A stretch of DNA of 64,000 nt from Rhodanobacter_A agri (GTDB lineage: Bacteria; Pseudomonadota; Gammaproteobacteria; Xanthomonadales; Rhodanobacteraceae). Positions 62,631 to 64,000 of this stretch are shown one piece after another. The notes below the pieces were generated by a model. That model was not told where the DNA came from. It did not search any database and saw only the letters and a program-made list of their open reading frames with translations. The translations under genes and the position numbers were made by a program. How positions within the stretch are numbered: position 1 is the stretch's first letter; the number at the start of each line of letters is the position of its first letter. The stretch covers positions 124,001 through 188,000 of the forward strand of contig NZ_JADIKL010000005.1 of NCBI RefSeq assembly GCF_044904705.1, written 5' to 3'.

Positions 62631-63364
62631 GTGCCCCGGTTCTCCCCGCCGACGGCAACGACGCCGGCGCCGTGCACGCGCTCAATGACTGGCTGGCCGG
62701 GCGCGACGCCGGGGCGCGCGTGCGCTGGATGCTTGAGCATGTACCGGGCGCGCACGCGCTGTCTTCCAGTTTCGGCGCGCAGGCGGCGGTGTCGCTGCAC
62801 CTGCTGGCGAGCCATGCGCCGGATATCCCGGTGATCCTGATCGACACCGGCTACCTGTTTCCCGAGACCTATCAGTTTGTCGACACGCTGAGCGAGCGGC
62901 TCGCGCTCAACCTCAAGGTCTATCGTCCCATCATCGGACGCGCCTGGGCTGAGGCGCGCTACGGCAAGCTGTGGGAGCAGGGCATCGAAGGGCTGGATCG
63001 CTACAACCGCATCCGTAAGGTGGAGCCGATGCAGCGCGCGCTGGCCGAGTTGGGCGTGCACGGCTGGTTCGCGGGCCTGCGTCGCAGCCAGTCGCGCAGC
63101 CGGCGCACCATCGACTTCGTCGAGTGGCGCCCGGGGGCGTCCGGCACCGGGCGCTGGAAGCTGCATCCCATCGTCGACTGGAGCGACCGCGACGTGGGCC
63201 GCTACCTGCAGAAACACGATCTGCCCTACCACCCGCTATGGGAGCAGGGCTACATCTCCATCGGCGACACCCACACGACGCAGCGCTGGGAGCCGGGCAT
63301 GGATGCCGAGGACACCCGTTTCTTCGGGCTCAAGCGCGAGTGCGGCCTGCACGAACTGCCGTGA
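62627..63364 (+). CDS. cysH: phosphoadenylyl-sulfate (PAPS) reductase
   Basis: 245 residues. Thioredoxin-dependent reduction of PAPS to sulfite. Features: SSSFGAQAAVSLHLLASHAPDIPVILIDTGYLFPETY (modified P-loop and LDTG-like motif), WFAGLRRSQSRSRRTIDFVEW and the catalytic KRECGLHE near the C-terminus with its single Cys. The CC-type iron-sulfur cysteine pairs of APS reductases are absent, so PAPS rather than APS is the likely substrate. Its 3' end overlaps that of the convergent cysB gene by 35 bases. cysD/N/C are not in the window. Confidence 0.95.
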   Translation: MSAPVLPADGNDAGAVHALNDWLAGRDAGARVRWMLEHVPGAHALSSSFGAQAAVSLHLLASHAPDIPVILIDTGYLFPETYQFVDTLSERLALNLKVYRPIIGRAWAEARYGKLWEQGIEGLDRYNRIRKVEPMQRALAELGVHGWFAGLRRSQSRSRRTIDFVEWRPGASGTGRWKLHPIVDWSDRDVGRYLQKHDLPYHPLWEQGYISIGDTHTTQRWEPGMDAEDTRFFGLKRECGLHELP

Positions 63365-64000
63365 GCGACGGAGCCGCTTCGGCGGCATCCTGGCGATCGC
63401 GCCAGTGCGGCACGCTGGGCGGTGTTTCCGGCGCCAGCCCCAGGGTGAGCAGGCGGCGCACGTCGTTGCGGTCAAGGTGCGGCGCGAACTGCACGATCCA
63501 CTCCAGCGTGTAATCGCGCAGCACGCTGTCCTTGCGCAGCACGATCCAGGTGGTGCACAGCGGCAGCAGTGCGTCGGCCTGCACCACGCTGAGATCGGTG
63601 TCCTCGCCTGGTTGCAGCGCCATCTCGGCCAGCACGCCGATGCCGAGGCCGGCGCGCACATAGGTCTTGATAAGGTCGGCGTCGGCGGCGGTCATCGCGA
63701 TCTGCGGGCTGAGCCCGGCGGCGGTGAAGGCGCGGCGCAGCGAGGACTCTGGGCGTTTCGAGGAGTCGTAGCTCACCAAAGGCTGCGCGGCCAGCTCGGC
63801 CAGGCTGGGGGCGCGGCCCAGCTTCGCCAGCGGATGATCGCGCGGAGTCACCACCACGCGGCTCCAGCGGTAGGCGGGCAAGGCGATGCCGCCGACCGGC
63901 GCGGCGCCGGAGGTGCTGACCACGGCCAGGTCGACTCGGCCGCTTTCCAGCAAGGCCAGTACCTCGGCATCGCCGCTGGGCTGCAGGTGCACGCTGACCT
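63330..64000 (-). CDS. cysB: CysB-type LysR regulator (5' part cut by window end)
   Basis: The visible 222 residues are the effector-binding domain of a CysB/Cbl regulator. VSVHLQPSGDAEVLALLESGRVDLAVVSTSG, YRWSRVVVTPRDHPL, PLVSYDSSKRPESSLRRAF and MTAADADLIKTYVRAGLGIGVLAEMAL closely follow the E. coli CysB pattern, including the Thr/Asp residues that contact sulfate or N-acetylserine. The DNA-binding N-terminus lies outside. It should activate cysJIH when sulfur is limiting. It runs toward and overlaps cysH tail-to-tail. Confidence 0.93.
   Translation of the reverse strand, partial: VSVHLQPSGDAEVLALLESGRVDLAVVSTSGAAPVGGIALPAYRWSRVVVTPRDHPLAKLGRAPSLAELAAQPLVSYDSSKRPESSLRRAFTAAGLSPQIAMTAADADLIKTYVRAGLGIGVLAEMALQPGEDTDLSVVQADALLPLCTTWIVLRKDSVLRDYTLEWIVQFAPHLDRNDVRRLLTLGLAPETPPSVPHWRDRQDAAEAAPSLTAVRAGRTRA

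Overview
The window is GC-rich chromosomal DNA of a gammaproteobacterium. Gene order (rimP-nusA-infB-rbfA-truB-rpsO-pnp, then phaE-phaC, mtnA-gyrA, sucA-sucB-lpdA, cysJ-cysI-cysH facing cysB) and protein character point to the Xanthomonadales (Lysobacterales), most likely the Rhodanobacteraceae (Dyella, Rhodanobacter, Luteibacter or relatives). This placement rests on recognised protein families and synteny, not on a database search.

Positions 1-23377 hold an exopolysaccharide (EPS) locus. Left to right: the 3' part of a polysaccharide deacetylase on the minus strand, a small membrane ORF, a Wza-type export lipoprotein and a WecA/TagO-type initiating sugar-phosphate transferase on the plus strand. 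A long, tightly packed minus-strand operon is then read from about 23.4 kb down to 4.85 kb: Wzb phosphatase, Wzc tyrosine kinase, WlbA-WlbB-WlbC enzymes for a 2,3-diacetamido sugar acid, an acetyltransferase, a short ORF, an HPr-kinase-like ATPase, a glycosyltransferase, Wzx flippase, a second short ORF, a glycosyltransferase, a Wzy-like polymerase, a glycosyltransferase, an asparagine synthetase homologue, a glycosyltransferase and a beta-helix protein. Together this is a Wzx/Wzy-dependent assembly line. The asparagine-synthetase/HPr-kinase pair and the short ORFs are the parts without an obvious role in it.

Positions 23378-24411 have no recognisable gene. At 24181-24198 lies what looks like only the 3' end of a tRNA, followed by a terminator. 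This may be the attachment-site scar of an element inserted at a tRNA gene just upstream of rimP, which would make the EPS region a candidate genomic island.

Positions 24412-33780 are the core translation/RNA operon, with dispersed palindromic repeats in several gaps and a large hairpin in the rpsO leader. Positions 34006-40245 carry a class III polyhydroxyalkanoate synthase pair, a PspC protein, methionine salvage mtnA and gyrA. Positions 40387-45566 are a VirK-like gene translationally coupled to a FecI/FecR/TonB-receptor surface-signalling system. Next come DoxX, a peroxiredoxin, a small heat-shock protein plus CbpA co-chaperone, a lone CheY-type regulator, a YhdH-type reductase and a LOG protein. 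Positions 50453-56186 encode the 2-oxoglutarate dehydrogenase complex. The right end has a ribosomal-oxygenase gene, a TSUP permease and the assimilatory sulfate-reduction genes cysJIH, with cysB convergent and cut by the window edge. No rRNA, complete tRNA, CRISPR array, transposase or phage gene was seen.
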